Below are positions 24,638 through 33,632 of a stretch of DNA of 64,000 bases, one piece after another. The notes under the pieces were generated by a model. That model had not been told where the DNA came from and searched no databases. It was given only the letters and a program-made list of their open reading frames with translations. Position 1 is the first letter of the stretch. Every line of letters begins with the position of its first letter. This DNA comes from Pseudoclavibacter chungangensis (GTDB lineage Bacteria; Actinomycetota; Actinomycetes; Actinomycetales; Microbacteriaceae), in NCBI RefSeq assembly GCF_013410545.1, contig NZ_JACCFV010000001.1, positions 3,100,001 through 3,164,000 of the forward strand, written 5' to 3'. The translations under genes were made by a program, and so were the position numbers.

Positions 24638-25492
24638 ATGACCCCGGACACCGCACTCGACGGCGATGCGCTGACCCTCGGCTTCGGTCGCCAGGTCGTC
24701 GTCGACGGCATCTCGGTCTCGCTCCGCCCCCACCTCGTCACCGCACTCATCGGGCCCAACGGCAGCGGCAAGTCGACCCTGCTGCGCTCGCTCGCACGCC
24801 TGCACCGACCCCGCTCGGGCACGATCACGCTCACGGGAACGGACGGTGCAGCGCCCCGGCCGATCGACTCCTTCCACGCTCGCGACTTCGCGCGCGAGGT
24901 GACGCTGTTCTCGCAGAGCCGTCCCGCCCCGCAGGGCCTCACGGTGCGCGAGGTCGTCGCGTTCGGGCGTCACCCCTACCGTCGACGCTTCGCCGGGCTC
25001 GACGACGAGGACCGCGCAGCGATCGCGCACGCCCTCGACGTGACGGGACTCGTCGCATCGGCCGAGCGGGCCGCGAGCGAACTCTCGGGCGGCGAGGTGC
25101 AGCGCGTGTGGATCGCCGCCTGCCTCGCGCAGGACACGGGCATCGTCCTCCTCGACGAACCCACGAACCACCTCGACCTGCGCTACCAGGTCGAGATCCT
25201 CGACCTGGTGCGCGATCTCGCCCACGGCCACGGCGCCGCGGTCGGCATCGTGCTGCACGACCTCGACCACGCGGCGCTCGTCGCCGACGAACTCCTGCTG
25301 CTGTCGAACGGCACCGTCCACGCCGCGGGCGCACCGCTCGACGTGCTCACGAGCGAACACCTGAGCGAGGTGTACGGCATCCGCGTCGACGTCGACGTCG
25401 ACCCGCGCACCGGACGGCTCCGCATCGACCCCGTCGGCCGACACACCGGTCCACCCCGCTCCCCCGATTCCACGAGAGAGGATCACCAATGA
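24638..25492 (+). CDS. Ferric-siderophore ABC transporter ATP-binding protein (FepC/FecE-like)
   Basis: This 284-residue ABC ATPase has Walker A GPNGSGKSTLL, Q-loop region LFSQSRPAPQGLTVREVVAFG, signature LSGGEVQRVWIA, Walker B IVLLDEPTNHLDL and H-loop VLHDLDHA. The RYQVEIL stretch and the length are typical of the FepC/FecE siderophore group. It energises import of ferric siderophore or heme across the membrane. It is the first gene of the iron-box operon and overlaps the binding-protein gene by 4 bases (ATGA). An extra ~25-residue polar tail follows the core. Confidence 0.92.
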   Translation: MTPDTALDGDALTLGFGRQVVVDGISVSLRPHLVTALIGPNGSGKSTLLRSLARLHRPRSGTITLTGTDGAAPRPIDSFHARDFAREVTLFSQSRPAPQGLTVREVVAFGRHPYRRRFAGLDDEDRAAIAHALDVTGLVASAERAASELSGGEVQRVWIAACLAQDTGIVLLDEPTNHLDLRYQVEILDLVRDLAHGHGAAVGIVLHDLDHAALVADELLLLSNGTVHAAGAPLDVLTSEHLSEVYGIRVDVDVDPRTGRLRIDPVGRHTGPPRSPDSTREDHQ

Positions 25493-26544
25493 CCCGCGTT
25501 CACCGGCTCGCAGCGATCGGCATGTCCGTCGCCGCGGCGCTCACCCTGTCCGGCTGCGGCACCACGGACGTCGACACCGCCGGGGGCGACGTCGCGCCGC
25601 CCACCTCGGAGGCCTGCACGCAAGACACGACGACGACCTCGACCGGCCCCGTGTCGATCACCGACGGCGTCGGGCGGCAGGTCGAGCTCGACGAGCCCGC
25701 CGAGCGCATCGCCGTGCTCGAGTGGCAGCAGATCGAGGACGCGCTCACGCTGTGCGTCACGCCCGTCGCCGTCTCGGACGCCGAGGGATACGGTACGTAC
25801 GTGAGCGCCGAGACGATCCCCGACGGGGTCACGGACGTCGGCACGCGCGGCGAGCCCGACCTCGACGCGCTCTACGCGACGAACCCCGACCTCATCGTGA
25901 TCGAGGCGTTCACGCCCGACGACGAACTCATCGCACAGCTCGAGAGCCGCGGCGTGCCCGTACTCGCGACGCTCGGCGCGAACGGTGCCGACCCGATCGG
26001 CAACATGAAGAGTGTGTTCACGATGATCGCCGAGGCGACGGGGCGCACCGAGCGTGCGCAGCAGGTCCTCGACGACTTCGACACGCATCTCGCGGACGCG
26101 AAGGCGCAGGTCGCCGACGTGCAGCTCCCGACGACCGACTTCCTGTTCTTCGACGGCTGGATCGAGGGCGGCAACGTGACGATCCGCCCGTACGGCAAGG
26201 GTGCGCTGTTCACGGCGCTCGGTGAACAGCTCGGCCTCACGTCCGCGTGGACCGACGAGATCGACGCGGCGTACGGCAGCGGCGGCGTCGACCCCGCGTA
26301 CGGTCTCGCGCAGACCGACATCGAGGGGCTCACGGCGGTGGGGAACGCGAACCTCTTCTACTCGAACGACGGTGAGGCGGACGGCTACGTCTCGGAGCTC
26401 GAGAAGAGCCCCATCTGGACGTCCCTGCCTGCCGTGCAGCAGGGTCGCGCGCACGCGTTCCCGCCCGGTGTGTGGGGCGCGGGTGGCCCGATCTCGTGCG
26501 AGCAGGCGGTCGACGCGTACGTCGCGGCGATCACCGCGGGGTGA
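25489..26544 (+). CDS. Siderophore-binding lipoprotein of the ABC importer (FecB/FepB-like)
   Basis: This 351-residue protein has a lipoprotein signal peptide ending in LTLSGC, with the lipidated Cys at 23. The periplasmic-binding-protein fold of cluster A-II follows, with conserved blocks VSITDGVGRQVELDEPAERI, PDLIVIEAF and FYSNDGEADGYV. A GAGAGAGGA ribosome site precedes the ATG, which overlaps the ATPase stop. In Gram-positives such proteins sit on the outer membrane face and deliver ferric chelates to the FecCD permease encoded next. The exact siderophore is not predictable. Confidence 0.92.
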   Translation: MTRVHRLAAIGMSVAAALTLSGCGTTDVDTAGGDVAPPTSEACTQDTTTTSTGPVSITDGVGRQVELDEPAERIAVLEWQQIEDALTLCVTPVAVSDAEGYGTYVSAETIPDGVTDVGTRGEPDLDALYATNPDLIVIEAFTPDDELIAQLESRGVPVLATLGANGADPIGNMKSVFTMIAEATGRTERAQQVLDDFDTHLADAKAQVADVQLPTTDFLFFDGWIEGGNVTIRPYGKGALFTALGEQLGLTSAWTDEIDAAYGSGGVDPAYGLAQTDIEGLTAVGNANLFYSNDGEADGYVSELEKSPIWTSLPAVQQGRAHAFPPGVWGAGGPISCEQAVDAYVAAITAG

Positions 26545-28646
26545 GTCGCCCGCTCGCGACACGGGACGGCCTCGCCCGCACCGCTGCCCCGCTCGCGCCC
26601 GGTCAGGGCGTGGGCGGGGTGGCGGTGCTCGTGCTGCTCGCACTCGCGGTCGTGGTCGTGGGGACGTGGCACCTCACGCAGGGCACGTCCGGCGTCGGCG
26701 CGTGGGACCTCGTTCGTGCCCTCGCGGGCGGGGACGAGACCGTCGGCGGCGTGCCGGTCGCCGACGTCTTCACGGGATCGCGCCTGCCGCGGCTCCTCGC
26801 GGGCGTCGCGGTCGGCATCGCGCTCGGTGCGGCCGGCGCGCTCCTGCAATCGGTGACGCGCAACGCGCTCGCCGCGCCCGACACGCTCGCCGTCACGGCC
26901 GGCTCGTATCTCGCGCTCACGGCCGTCGCGGCGTTCGGCCTCGCGGTACCGCTGTGGGCGTCCGGCGGCGTCGCGTTCCTCGGTGGGCTCGCCGCCGCGG
27001 CACTCGTGCTCGGGCTCACGGGTGGCGGCGCGGGGACGGCGACGACGCGGCTCGTCCTCGCGGGATCGGCGACCGCGATGGCGCTCGACGCGGCGACCGC
27101 GATGCTGCTCGTCCTGTTCCGCGAGAACACGACGGGCCTGTTCGCGTGGGGCAGTGGCTCGCTCGCACAGCTCAACCTCGACGCGTCGGCACGCGTGGCG
27201 CCCGTGATCGGGGCCGTGCTCGTCGTCGTGCTCCTCCGCTCGCGCCGCCTCGACGTGCTGCGACTCGGCGACGACACGGCCGCCTCGCTCGGCGTCCCGG
27301 TCGGCTCGACCCGGGTCGTCGCCGTCGTGAGCGCCGTCCTGCTCACGAGCCTGTCGGTCACGCTCGCGGGGCCCATCGGGTTCGTCGGCCTCGGCGCGCC
27401 CGTGCTCGCGCGGCTCCTCGCCGCGCGCGTCCCGGCGGTCGGTCGCCATGTCCTCCTCGTGCCCGTCTCGGGCCTCCTCGGCGCCCTGCTGATCCTGCTC
27501 GCCGATGCGACCCTGCGCGCCGTGCTCGGCGCGGAGGGGGCGACCTCGATCCCGACGGGCGTCCCGACGGCGCTCCTCGGCGGCGTGCTCGTCGTCGTGC
27601 TCGCGATGCAGTTGCGCGACTCGGGCGGCGTCCGGCTCCCCCCGAACGTGCGCGTGGGGCTCCGCTCGCGGACGCGCTTCCTCGTCTCGCTCGGGCTCGC
27701 GCTCGCGCTGCTCGCCGGGGCGGTCGTCGTCGCCGTGCTGGCCGGCAGCCTGTGGCTCCGGACGGGCGACATCGCACTCTGGTTGCAGGGCACGGCGCCC
27801 GCGCTCGTGGCCCAATCGCTCGACGAGCGCGTCCCGCGCGTGCTCGCCGCGACGCTCGCCGGCGCCGCGCTCGCGCTCGCCGGCTGCGTCGTGCAGGGCA
27901 CGGTGCGCAATCCGCTCGCCGAGCCCGGCGTGCTCGGCATCACGACGGGCGCGGGGCTCGGCGCCGTCATCGTCGTCACGGGCGGCGTACCGGGTGGTCG
28001 ACCGGCGCTCGTCGCGATGGCCGTCGCGCTCGGGCTCGGGACGTTCGCCGTCATCGCGCTGCTCGCGTGGCGGGGCGGGCTCCTGCCCGATCGCTTCGTG
28101 CTCATCGGCATCGGCTGCGGCTACGCGCTCGGCGCGCTCACGACGTTCCTGCTGCTGCGCGCCGACCCGTGGAACACGCCGCGCATCCTCACGTGGCTCT
28201 CGGGCACGACCTACGGGCGCACGTTCGCCGACGTCGTCCCGGTCGCCGTGGGCCTGGCCGTCGCGGTGCCCGTGCTCGTCGCGCTGCGGCGGCAGCTCGA
28301 CGTCCTCGCGATCGACGAGGACACGCCGCGCATCCTCGGCGTGCGGACGGGGCCCGCTCGGCTCGGCCTGCTCGCGATCGCGGCGGTGCTCGCCGCGGTG
28401 AGCGTCGTCGCGGTGGGCGTCGTCGGGTTCGTGGGGCTCGTCGCGCCGCACCTCGCGAGATCGCTCGTGGGGGCGCGGCACGGGCGCATCATCCCCGTCT
28501 CGATGGTGCTCGGCGCGCTGCTCGTGTGCGTCGCGGACACGCTCGGCCGCACGATCGTGCTGCCCGCCCAGGTGCCAGCCGGCCTCGTGATCGCGCTCAT
28601 CGGGGCGCCGTACTTCGTGTGGCTGCTGCGCCGCTCCCGCACCTGA
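26541..28646 (+). CDS. Fused double FecCD-type iron-siderophore permease
   Basis: This 701-residue protein starts at GTG 26541, overlapping the binding-protein stop (GTGA). Two FecCD permease units of about 330 residues are fused in tandem: the first from about residue 20 to 345 and the second from about 365 to 700, with about 18-20 transmembrane helices in total. The typical GAAGALLQSVTRNALAAPD and GCVVQGTVRNPLAEPG blocks occur once in each half, as do the ABC-docking G-x-V-G-F-V-G-L segments. Fusion as in FhuB replaces the usual two-gene pair. It completes the importer, and the operon ends here. Confidence 0.93.
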   Translation: MSRPLATRDGLARTAAPLAPGQGVGGVAVLVLLALAVVVVGTWHLTQGTSGVGAWDLVRALAGGDETVGGVPVADVFTGSRLPRLLAGVAVGIALGAAGALLQSVTRNALAAPDTLAVTAGSYLALTAVAAFGLAVPLWASGGVAFLGGLAAAALVLGLTGGGAGTATTRLVLAGSATAMALDAATAMLLVLFRENTTGLFAWGSGSLAQLNLDASARVAPVIGAVLVVVLLRSRRLDVLRLGDDTAASLGVPVGSTRVVAVVSAVLLTSLSVTLAGPIGFVGLGAPVLARLLAARVPAVGRHVLLVPVSGLLGALLILLADATLRAVLGAEGATSIPTGVPTALLGGVLVVVLAMQLRDSGGVRLPPNVRVGLRSRTRFLVSLGLALALLAGAVVVAVLAGSLWLRTGDIALWLQGTAPALVAQSLDERVPRVLAATLAGAALALAGCVVQGTVRNPLAEPGVLGITTGAGLGAVIVVTGGVPGGRPALVAMAVALGLGTFAVIALLAWRGGLLPDRFVLIGIGCGYALGALTTFLLLRADPWNTPRILTWLSGTTYGRTFADVVPVAVGLAVAVPVLVALRRQLDVLAIDEDTPRILGVRTGPARLGLLAIAAVLAAVSVVAVGVVGFVGLVAPHLARSLVGARHGRIIPVSMVLGALLVCVADTLGRTIVLPAQVPAGLVIALIGAPYFVWLLRRSRT

Positions 28647-28650
28647 CACT

Positions 28651-28720
28651 CCGCACCACACAAACCGCACCAGACACACCGCACCAGACACACCGCACCG
28701 GACACTCCGCACCGGACACT
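28651..28720 (+). repeat. 14-bp tandem repeat, five copies
   Basis: Five copies of CCGCACCRGACACW-type units follow the permease stop directly. Copies at 28665 and 28679 are identical, as are those at 28693 and 28707. No open frame uses them. Together with the next repeat and the hairpin they fill the 326-base spacer to the hydrolase gene, which holds no gene. Confidence 0.9.
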
Positions 28721-28760
28721 CCGCACGCGCCGCCCCACACCCGCCGCGTCCCCGCCCGCC

Positions 28761-28903
28761 GTATCCGCCCGCCGTATCCGCCCGCCGTATCCGCCCGCCG
28801 TATCCGCCCGCCGTATCCGCCCGCCGTATCCGCCCGCCGTATCCGCCCGCCGTATCCGCCCGCCGTATCCGCCCGCCGTATCCGCCCGCCGTATCCGCCC
28901 GCC
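28761..28903 (+). repeat. 13-bp tandem repeat, eleven exact copies
   Basis: Eleven uninterrupted copies of GTATCCGCCCGCC run from 28761 to 28903. A twelfth partial copy (GTATCCA) leads straight into the hairpin at 28908. The unit length is not a multiple of three and the array lies between convergent genes. Perfect identity points to recent slippage expansion. Confidence 0.95.
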
Positions 28904-28907
28904 GTAT

Positions 28908-28960
28908 CCAGCCGGGTTGTTGCTACCGGGGCGCGGGCCCGGTAGCAACAACCCGGCTGG
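28908..28960. terminator. Family hairpin, copy 1: 23-bp perfect stem between convergent genes
   Basis: Arms 28908-28930 and 28938-28960 are perfectly complementary around a 7-base loop. The stem core is GCCGGGTTGTTGCTACCGGG. It lies between the end of the permease gene and the end of the hydrolase gene, where it would stop transcription from both sides. No T-tract flanks this copy. Three more copies occur in the window. Confidence 0.85.
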
Positions 28961-28972
28961 ATGTGGCTCGGT

Positions 28973-29983
28973 TCAGGGGCGGGTGTCGGCTTCTCGCGCC
29001 GCGTCGGGCTCGGCCGCTCGCTGGCGCTCGACCGCCACCTCGTGGGGAGTCGCCTCGTCTCGCTCGACCACCGCCCCGCCGACCGTCGCCTCATCTCGCT
29101 CGACCGCCGCGTCGTGGGGAGTCGCCTCGTCTCGCTCGACCACCGCCCCGCCGACCGTCGCCTCATCTCGCTCGACCGCCGCGACGAAGTCGCGCACGAG
29201 TGCGCCCACGAGCCGCGGCCGCTCCGCGACGAGCGCATGGGTCGTCCCCGGCACGATGCACAGTTGCGCGCCGGGGATCGCGGCCGCGATCCGCAGGCTG
29301 TGTCCCGGCCGGATCGCGTCGCGGTCGCCCGATACGACGAGCGTGGGGGCGCCGATGACCGCGAGCTCGGCCGGATCGATGTGCGGCTCCGACGTCCACA
29401 TGCGCACGAGCTTCTCGAGCACGACGTCGGCGTGCCCGGCACCGTCCGGCGAGAGCCGATCGTAGTGGGCGCGCTCGTCGTCCGCCCCACTCCGGTCCGC
29501 CGCACCCGTCCCGCATTCGATGTGCCGAGCCCTCGGTTCCCCGGTCAGCACGGGCTCACCCGCCGCCTCGGCCCCGTCCGTGAAGGCGCTCGGGTCGAGG
29601 TTCGCGCTGATCGCCACGAGCGAGCGGACCCGTTCCGGGTGGCGCATCGCGAGCAGCAGACCGATGATGCCGCCGTCGCTGTACCCCACGACGTGCACGG
29701 ACCCGAGGCCCACGGCATCGAGGTAGCCGACCGTCTCGGCGAGGCTCCGCTCGTACGTGAACAGCTCGTCGTGATCGGCCGAGCGACCGTGCCCCGGTCG
29801 CTCGAAGGCGTGGACGCGATGATCCACCGCGAGCGCCTCCCCCGGGATCCGCAGCGATTCGAGCGAACAGAAGCCGCCGTGCAGCAACAGCACGGGCTCA
29901 CCCGCACCCTCGACCTCCTCGTACAGCTCGTCGTCGCCGACGCGCACGTGTCCCATCCGGTACGGCCCCGTCCCACCACTCAC
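28973..29983 (-). CDS. Alpha/beta hydrolase with repeat-extended C-terminus
   Basis: This 336-residue protein starts at GTG 29983, with AGGAGG 6 bases upstream; the ATG nine codons later lacks a site. Residues 10 to about 265 form an alpha/beta hydrolase: oxyanion motif LLLHGGF, nucleophile elbow GYSDGG (Ser), acid in VVSGDRDAI (Asp), and catalytic His in GTTHALVAERP. The closest general type is the small esterase/lactonase/haloperoxidase-like group; the substrate is unknown. After residue ~275 the protein runs into VERDEAT-type repeats coded by a 72-bp tandem duplication, and a charged tail. These lie outside the catalytic fold and look like a recent extension. Confidence 0.85.
   Translation of the reverse strand: MSGGTGPYRMGHVRVGDDELYEEVEGAGEPVLLLHGGFCSLESLRIPGEALAVDHRVHAFERPGHGRSADHDELFTYERSLAETVGYLDAVGLGSVHVVGYSDGGIIGLLLAMRHPERVRSLVAISANLDPSAFTDGAEAAGEPVLTGEPRARHIECGTGAADRSGADDERAHYDRLSPDGAGHADVVLEKLVRMWTSEPHIDPAELAVIGAPTLVVSGDRDAIRPGHSLRIAAAIPGAQLCIVPGTTHALVAERPRLVGALVRDFVAAVERDEATVGGAVVERDEATPHDAAVERDEATVGGAVVERDEATPHEVAVERQRAAEPDAAREADTRP
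29041..29184 (-). repeat. 72-bp in-frame tandem duplication in the hydrolase gene
   Basis: Two nearly identical 72-bp units (29041-29112 and 29113-29184), each made of two related halves, encode the repeated VERDEATVGGAVVERDEATP pattern. The unit is a multiple of three, so copy-number change keeps the frame. Confidence 0.88.
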
Positions 29984-30173
29984 GCACGTCCTCCTGTCGA
30001 TACGCCACGGCGCGCCCGTCCGGCCCGCACGTCGCACCGCGCGGCCGCCCGACACGCGCCGTCCGGGCAAGCCTACGTTCACCCCCGTCGGGAGGGGCGC
30101 GGGGGCGACGGCGGCGGCACCCCAGGGGATGCGGGGCAGCCGTGTGCGCGGCCGACTTGAGAGGATGATCGGC

Positions 30174-32351
30174 ATGATGACCGATGGCGCTGTCGCGTGG
30201 AGCCAATTGGCACTCGTGCTCGGGCTCGACGAAACCGCCGCGATCGACATCGCGAATGCCGCGGATGCGCGCCCGTCCGATGTGTCGGCGTTCGACGACG
30301 GCGACCCCGAGGTGCCGCGACTGGTCGCAGCCGATCGCGCCGAACGCACGCCCGCGGCGATCCTGACCGAGCGGCTCGGTGCGGCCGGGTTCCTCGTCCG
30401 GATCGCGCACGACGCGCAGCCGTCGCACATCGCCCGCGCGTTCGAGTCGACCGCGCCGATGCGGGAGTGGAGCGCCGAGCTCGTGCTGCGGGATGGCCTC
30501 GGGTGCGACGAGAACCTCCTGTTCGCGGCACGTCAGCTGACACACCTCGGCCTCGACGTCCTCGTCGACGAGAGCGACGACGAGACCCACGCACTCGTCG
30601 TCGTCCCACGGAAACGCCTCGCGATGATCGCCGCGGCGACGACCGCACTGCGATCTGCGCTCGGCGCGCCGCCGCCCGTCACCCACGCGCCGCCGGCGGG
30701 CGCGGGCCCCTCCCCGGGCGTCGTCCCGACGCTGCCTCGCCTCATCGACGCGACCGCGGCGAGGACGGGTGAGGCGCATCCCGTGATCCACGGCAGGACG
30801 CGGCCCGTGATGGCCGACGAGTTCTTGGAACGGACGCGGGACGGCCGGGGTTTCGCCGTGTGCGACGAGGGAACCGACGCATGGATCGCGCTCGCCCTCG
30901 AACTCGGCCTCGACGACGCGGCCGCTCGCGACGTGGGGATCGCCTACGCCGATCCGGAGGTGTACCTCGACACCCACCGTGGCCGGCTCGCATCGGCGTT
31001 CCCGCGCATCACGAGCCCGGCGGGCGTGACGCCGCTCCTTGCGCTCTTCGACCGCCTGCACGTCGCCGGCCTCGCCGCCGGGATCACGTCCGCGATGCCA
31101 CCCGCCCACGTCGCGGCCACGATCGGCGCGCTCCGTCCGGTCTACGGCGGGGGTACGGTGCTCCGGCTCGACGGTGCGCGCTCGATCGAGGCCGCCCTGC
31201 GCGCGGCCGGTGACCAACTCGCTCGCGCCGGACTCGAGCTCGTGTCCATCACACTCGATTCCGGCGCGTACCAGCTCGCCGTCATCCCGGCCGATCGGCT
31301 CCGGGGAGTCCTGTCGGCGGCGCTCGACGCGCACCCGTTCGTCGCCCCGATCCTGCCCGGCGTCGTGCTCGACACGACCGTGCCCGTCGTCCGGTACCTC
31401 GATTTCTCGGCGGAGGACGGGGTGCACGACGGTGGACCGACCGGGCCGGGCACGGGCGGAAGGTTCTCGGGCGCATGGACGCGCTTCCGCGGCCCGAGCC
31501 CGCAGCCGACACCGCCACGGCAGCCGCCCGACGCCTCCCTCCGGACGGGCGTGCACCCCCACACCGGCGGACCCCTCCCGACAGGCACGCACACCCACAT
31601 CAGCGGTCCGCTCCCGACAGGCACCCACGTCCGGGCCGGCAACGCCGTGCGGGACGACGGGGCTCGGGGCGGGCCCGTCGATCCGTCCGACCGTTCACGC
31701 GAGGAACGTACGCCGGCGCCGACAGCGCGGGCGGAACCCGTCCGTCAGAGCCCACCGCCCGCGCCTCGAGCGACCGATGCCCGCGGCGCCTGGACCGCGC
31801 TCGCGCTCGCGCTCGGTCTGCCGCGCGGCGTGGCCGAGGAGGTCGGGTCGAGCGTCGACCAGCCCGGAGCGTACTTCGATGCGCATCGGGACGGACTCAT
31901 GTGGCAGTTCGGGTCGATCGACGAGGTCTCGAAACTGACGCCCGTGCTCGCCCTCTGCGATGCGCTGCAGCGGAACGGCCTGCACGCCGGGGTGGACGCA
32001 CGATTCGCCGCCGCCGACGTCGCCGCCGCACTCGAGCACGCCGGCCCGCTCCGGGACGCGGGCGCGCGGCTGCGGCTGCGGCTGCCCGACGGTTGGACGA
32101 ACGACGACGCACTGCTGCTCGCGGCCGCCCGCCTCACGCGCTGGGGGCTCGAGTTGCTGCTCGTGACGGTCACGCCGGACGGCTTCGAGTTCGCGATCGT
32201 TCCCCGCGCACGTCTCGATGCGGCGCTCGAGGCGGCGGCGGTCGTGCGTTCGTTCACACCGGATGCCTCGCACCCGCAACTCCCCGTCGTCCGCTACGTC
32301 GACTTCGACCCCGACGCGACGTCGGATGCGACCGCTCGACCGCCCGCCTGA
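30174..32351 (+). CDS. Three-repeat protein of an uncharacterised domain (DUF6630-like)
   Basis: This 725-residue protein starts at ATG 30174, with GAGAGG 9 bases ahead. The same ~165-residue alpha/beta unit appears three times: about residues 5-165, 234-405 and 535-715. Each has an opening helix (ALALELGLDDAAARDVG and similar), a Tyr/Phe-Asp-x-His-Arg motif (VYLDTHRGRL, AYFDAHRDGL), PLLALFDRLHVAGLAAGI or VLALCDALQRNGLHAGV, a GAxLRLRL strand and a final AVIPADRL or AIVPRARL. Pro/Thr-rich linkers with short GPLPTGTH repeats join repeats 2 and 3. A single-unit relative lies at 35983-36498. The pattern recalls DUF6630, from memory only. No catalytic residues, signal or membrane segment is seen. 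Confidence 0.78.
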   Translation: MMTDGAVAWSQLALVLGLDETAAIDIANAADARPSDVSAFDDGDPEVPRLVAADRAERTPAAILTERLGAAGFLVRIAHDAQPSHIARAFESTAPMREWSAELVLRDGLGCDENLLFAARQLTHLGLDVLVDESDDETHALVVVPRKRLAMIAAATTALRSALGAPPPVTHAPPAGAGPSPGVVPTLPRLIDATAARTGEAHPVIHGRTRPVMADEFLERTRDGRGFAVCDEGTDAWIALALELGLDDAAARDVGIAYADPEVYLDTHRGRLASAFPRITSPAGVTPLLALFDRLHVAGLAAGITSAMPPAHVAATIGALRPVYGGGTVLRLDGARSIEAALRAAGDQLARAGLELVSITLDSGAYQLAVIPADRLRGVLSAALDAHPFVAPILPGVVLDTTVPVVRYLDFSAEDGVHDGGPTGPGTGGRFSGAWTRFRGPSPQPTPPRQPPDASLRTGVHPHTGGPLPTGTHTHISGPLPTGTHVRAGNAVRDDGARGGPVDPSDRSREERTPAPTARAEPVRQSPPPAPRATDARGAWTALALALGLPRGVAEEVGSSVDQPGAYFDAHRDGLMWQFGSIDEVSKLTPVLALCDALQRNGLHAGVDARFAAADVAAALEHAGPLRDAGARLRLRLPDGWTNDDALLLAAARLTRWGLELLLVTVTPDGFEFAIVPRARLDAALEAAAVVRSFTPDASHPQLPVVRYVDFDPDATSDATARPPA

Positions 32352-32422
32352 CTCGCACCGCCCCGCCGATCCGCCCCGCCGCATCCGCCCCCGCGCAGCC
32401 GCCCCGGCCGGTGCCGCGGAAA

Positions 32423-32473
32423 AAGCCGGGTTGTTGCTACCGGGCCCGGGGCCCGGTAGCAACAACCCGGCTT
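32423..32473. terminator. Family hairpin, copy 2: 25-bp stem between convergent genes
   Basis: Arms 32423-32447 and 32449-32473 pair perfectly, with the core GCCGGGTTGTTGCTACCGGG. It lies between the three-repeat protein gene (ends 32351) and the YdcZ-type gene (ends 32507), so it can serve as a two-way terminator. A short A-run precedes it on the plus strand, giving a weak T-run for minus-strand transcripts. Confidence 0.87.
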
Positions 32474-32506
32474 GATACGTGCAGCTCTCGCGGGCGCGTG
32501 GTTCGC

Positions 32507-33487
32507 CTACTCGTCCCTGTGCGGCCCGAGGCCGTGCACGGGGCGGGCGATCGTCCCGTCGCCGCCCCGACGCGGGAGCGGCAGCGACGTGAACGCGACC
32601 GCGAGCAGCGCGACACCGAGGCCGACGAACGTCCACACCGTCACGACGGTGTTCGCGCCGGGCAGCAGGAGATCGAGCAGGACGGAACCGATGAGCTGAC
32701 CCGTCACGAGCGAGAGCGCGAGCCGCAGCACCCCGAGCGGAGCGACCGCGACGACCGAGATCCCGATGAACACGATGCCGAACGGTCCACCGAGGAACAG
32801 GTACCACGGCGTGCCGGACAGTTCGGCCGTGAATCCGCCGACGAGGCCGTGAATGAGGAACGCGACGAGGAGCACGCCCGTCCCGACGGCGAAGTTGAGG
32901 AGCGTCGACGTGTACGCGTCGGTCGCATTGCGCACCCGCCCGTTGACGGCCTGCTGGAACGCGTTCGCGAGCCCGGAGCAGAACGGGAACAGGAGCAGTG
33001 CGTACGGGAAGCCACCCTCGATACGACCGCCGACGGTGACGGCGACGGCCGCGATCACGAGCAGGGCGCCGATGAGTCGGCGTGCCGTGACGGACTGGAC
33101 ACCGGCCGGGCCGAGCCCCGCACGGTCGACGAGCAGGCCACCCGCGGTCTGTCCCGCCACGACCGCGATCGTGAACAGCGCGACGCCGAGCAGCGGCGTC
33201 GTGAGCGACTGGGAGAACACGAGCAGCGCGCCGCCCGCGCCACCGAGCACCTGCCACCAGGCGAGCCGCCCCTCGCGCACGGCACGCACGACGGACGGGA
33301 GCGCGCCGCCGCGCGATCGTGAGCCGACGGCCGCGAACATGAGCAGCACGAATCCGAGGCCGAACGAGATCAGGGCGGCCGCGTACGGATCCCCGATCCG
33401 GCTCCCGAGCTCACCGTTGACGCGCGACTGCGCGGCGATGAACCCACCGCCCACGACCGTCAGCGCGATCCAGAGCAGGGTCTGCAC
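32507..33487 (-). CDS. DMT-superfamily membrane transporter, YdcZ/DUF606 type
   Basis: This 326-residue protein starts at GTG 33487, with GGAGG 7 bases upstream. About ten hydrophobic helices are arranged as two similar halves: WIALTVVGGGFIAAQSRVNG opens the first and FCSGLANAFQQAVNGRVRN the second. The repeated GxxxAxQxxVNGRV motif is the hallmark of the YdcZ family within the drug/metabolite transporter superfamily. Family members are mostly uncharacterised exporters. The short polar C-terminal tail is extra. It diverges from the NUDIX gene across 145 bases. Confidence 0.88.
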   Translation of the reverse strand: MQTLLWIALTVVGGGFIAAQSRVNGELGSRIGDPYAAALISFGLGFVLLMFAAVGSRSRGGALPSVVRAVREGRLAWWQVLGGAGGALLVFSQSLTTPLLGVALFTIAVVAGQTAGGLLVDRAGLGPAGVQSVTARRLIGALLVIAAVAVTVGGRIEGGFPYALLLFPFCSGLANAFQQAVNGRVRNATDAYTSTLLNFAVGTGVLLVAFLIHGLVGGFTAELSGTPWYLFLGGPFGIVFIGISVVAVAPLGVLRLALSLVTGQLIGSVLLDLLLPGANTVVTVWTFVGLGVALLAVAFTSLPLPRRGGDGTIARPVHGLGPHRDE

Positions 33488-33632
33488 CCGTCCACCTCCC
33501 GCACATCGACATCCGTCCGCCCGCGCACACGGACCACCGGGCAAGGCTAGTCGTACGCCGACCGCCCCGTCGCACCGGTCGACTCGGCGCGTCACCGCTC
33601 GCACACGCGACGTCGTCACGGACGATGGGAAC

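Noticed and set aside
28761..28903. CRISPR-like array
   Set aside because: The units are only 13 bp, contiguous and without unique spacers; this is a simple tandem repeat.
32218..32475. Short open frames reading through the family hairpins (GLLLPGPGPGSNNPA-type peptides)
   Set aside because: The peptide similarity at four places comes from the repeated hairpin DNA, not from a gene family.
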